This document shows positions 63,916 to 64,000 of a stretch of DNA of 64,000 nt, one piece after another. Numbering within the stretch: position 1 is the stretch's first letter; each line of letters begins with the position of its first letter. A model generated the notes under the pieces. It saw only the letters and a program-made list of their open reading frames with translations. It did not search any database and was not told the origin of the DNA. The position numbers and the translations under genes are program-made. Source of the stretch: Rhynochetos jubatus (lineage: Eukaryota; Chordata; Aves; Eurypygiformes; Rhynochetidae); contig CM050666.1 in assembly GCA_027574665.1 (NCBI GenBank), forward strand, positions 6,200,001 through 6,264,000. The letters are read 5' to 3'.

Positions 63916-64000
63916 ATGGGATGTCGGCAAAGCTCTGAGGAGAAAGAGGCAGCGCGGCGGTCCCGTAGGATTGACCGCCACCTGCGCTCTGAAAGTCAGC
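63916..64000 (+). CDS. GNAZ: G protein subunit alpha z, N-terminus (3' partial, cut by window end)
   Basis: Pertussis-toxin-insensitive Gi-family alpha subunit that inhibits adenylyl cyclase downstream of GPCRs, mainly in neurons and platelets. The first 28 codons read MGCRQSSEEKEAARRSRRID, then RHLRSESQ, matching the known G-alpha-z N-terminus. Gly2 and Cys3 are the usual myristoylation and palmitoylation sites; the basic/acidic helix is the beta-gamma-binding alphaN. The ATG has A at -3 and G at +4, a strong Kozak context, and is the first ATG in this frame with family identity. The GTPase domain lies beyond the window. Confidence 0.95.
   Translation, partial: MGCRQSSEEKEAARRSRRIDRHLRSESQ

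Overview
This window is vertebrate nuclear DNA, most likely from a bird. The genes are intron-rich with GT...AG splice sites and one CpG-island promoter, and the only interspersed repeats I recognise are short 5'-truncated CR1 LINE fragments, the typical avian/reptilian family. There is no bacterial-style gene packing; most short ORFs are chance ORFs in introns. The species cannot be fixed from sequence alone.

Layout. (1) 1-18305, plus strand: the last 13 coding exons of a sodium/glucose cotransporter of the SGLT1/SGLT3 type (SLC5A1 or a close SLC5A1/SLC5A4 relative). They give 593 continuous residues corresponding to human SGLT1 residue ~70 to the C-terminus; the first two coding exons lie upstream of the window. 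(2) 18306-24657: 3' UTR and convergent intergenic DNA with an AT microsatellite, CR1 fragments and one exon-like minus-strand ORF. (3) 24658-27293, minus strand: the last three coding exons of RSPH14 (RTDR1), an armadillo-repeat radial-spoke protein, giving 198 C-terminal residues; its 5' exons are not seen in the window. (4) 27294-41200: no gene identified with confidence; probably RSPH14 intron, containing several exon-like minus-strand ORFs and a hairpin. (5) 41209-41840: a CpG island with a noncoding first exon whose donor is at 41836/41837. (6) 41837-63363: a 21.5-kb intron with a CR1 fragment, a pyrimidine-skewed tract and a 15-bp perfect hairpin. (7) 63364-64000, plus strand: second exon of GNAZ, with a uATG-rich leader and the first 28 codons of G-alpha-z from the ATG at 63916; the CDS runs off the window end.

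Gene relations. SLC5A1 and RSPH14 are convergent. GNAZ starts on the strand opposite RSPH14, and since RSPH14 5' exons are missing between 27.3 and 64 kb, GNAZ is probably nested antisense in an RSPH14 intron, as in human. SLC5A1 is several Mb from RSPH14/GNAZ on human chromosome 22, so their adjacency here marks a rearrangement. The three genes act in unrelated processes (membrane sugar transport, ciliary/flagellar axoneme, G-protein signalling); I see no operon-like or co-functional system. I found no clear new biological system; the best leads are the exon-like ORFs of unknown identity and two hairpins, all flagged as low confidence.
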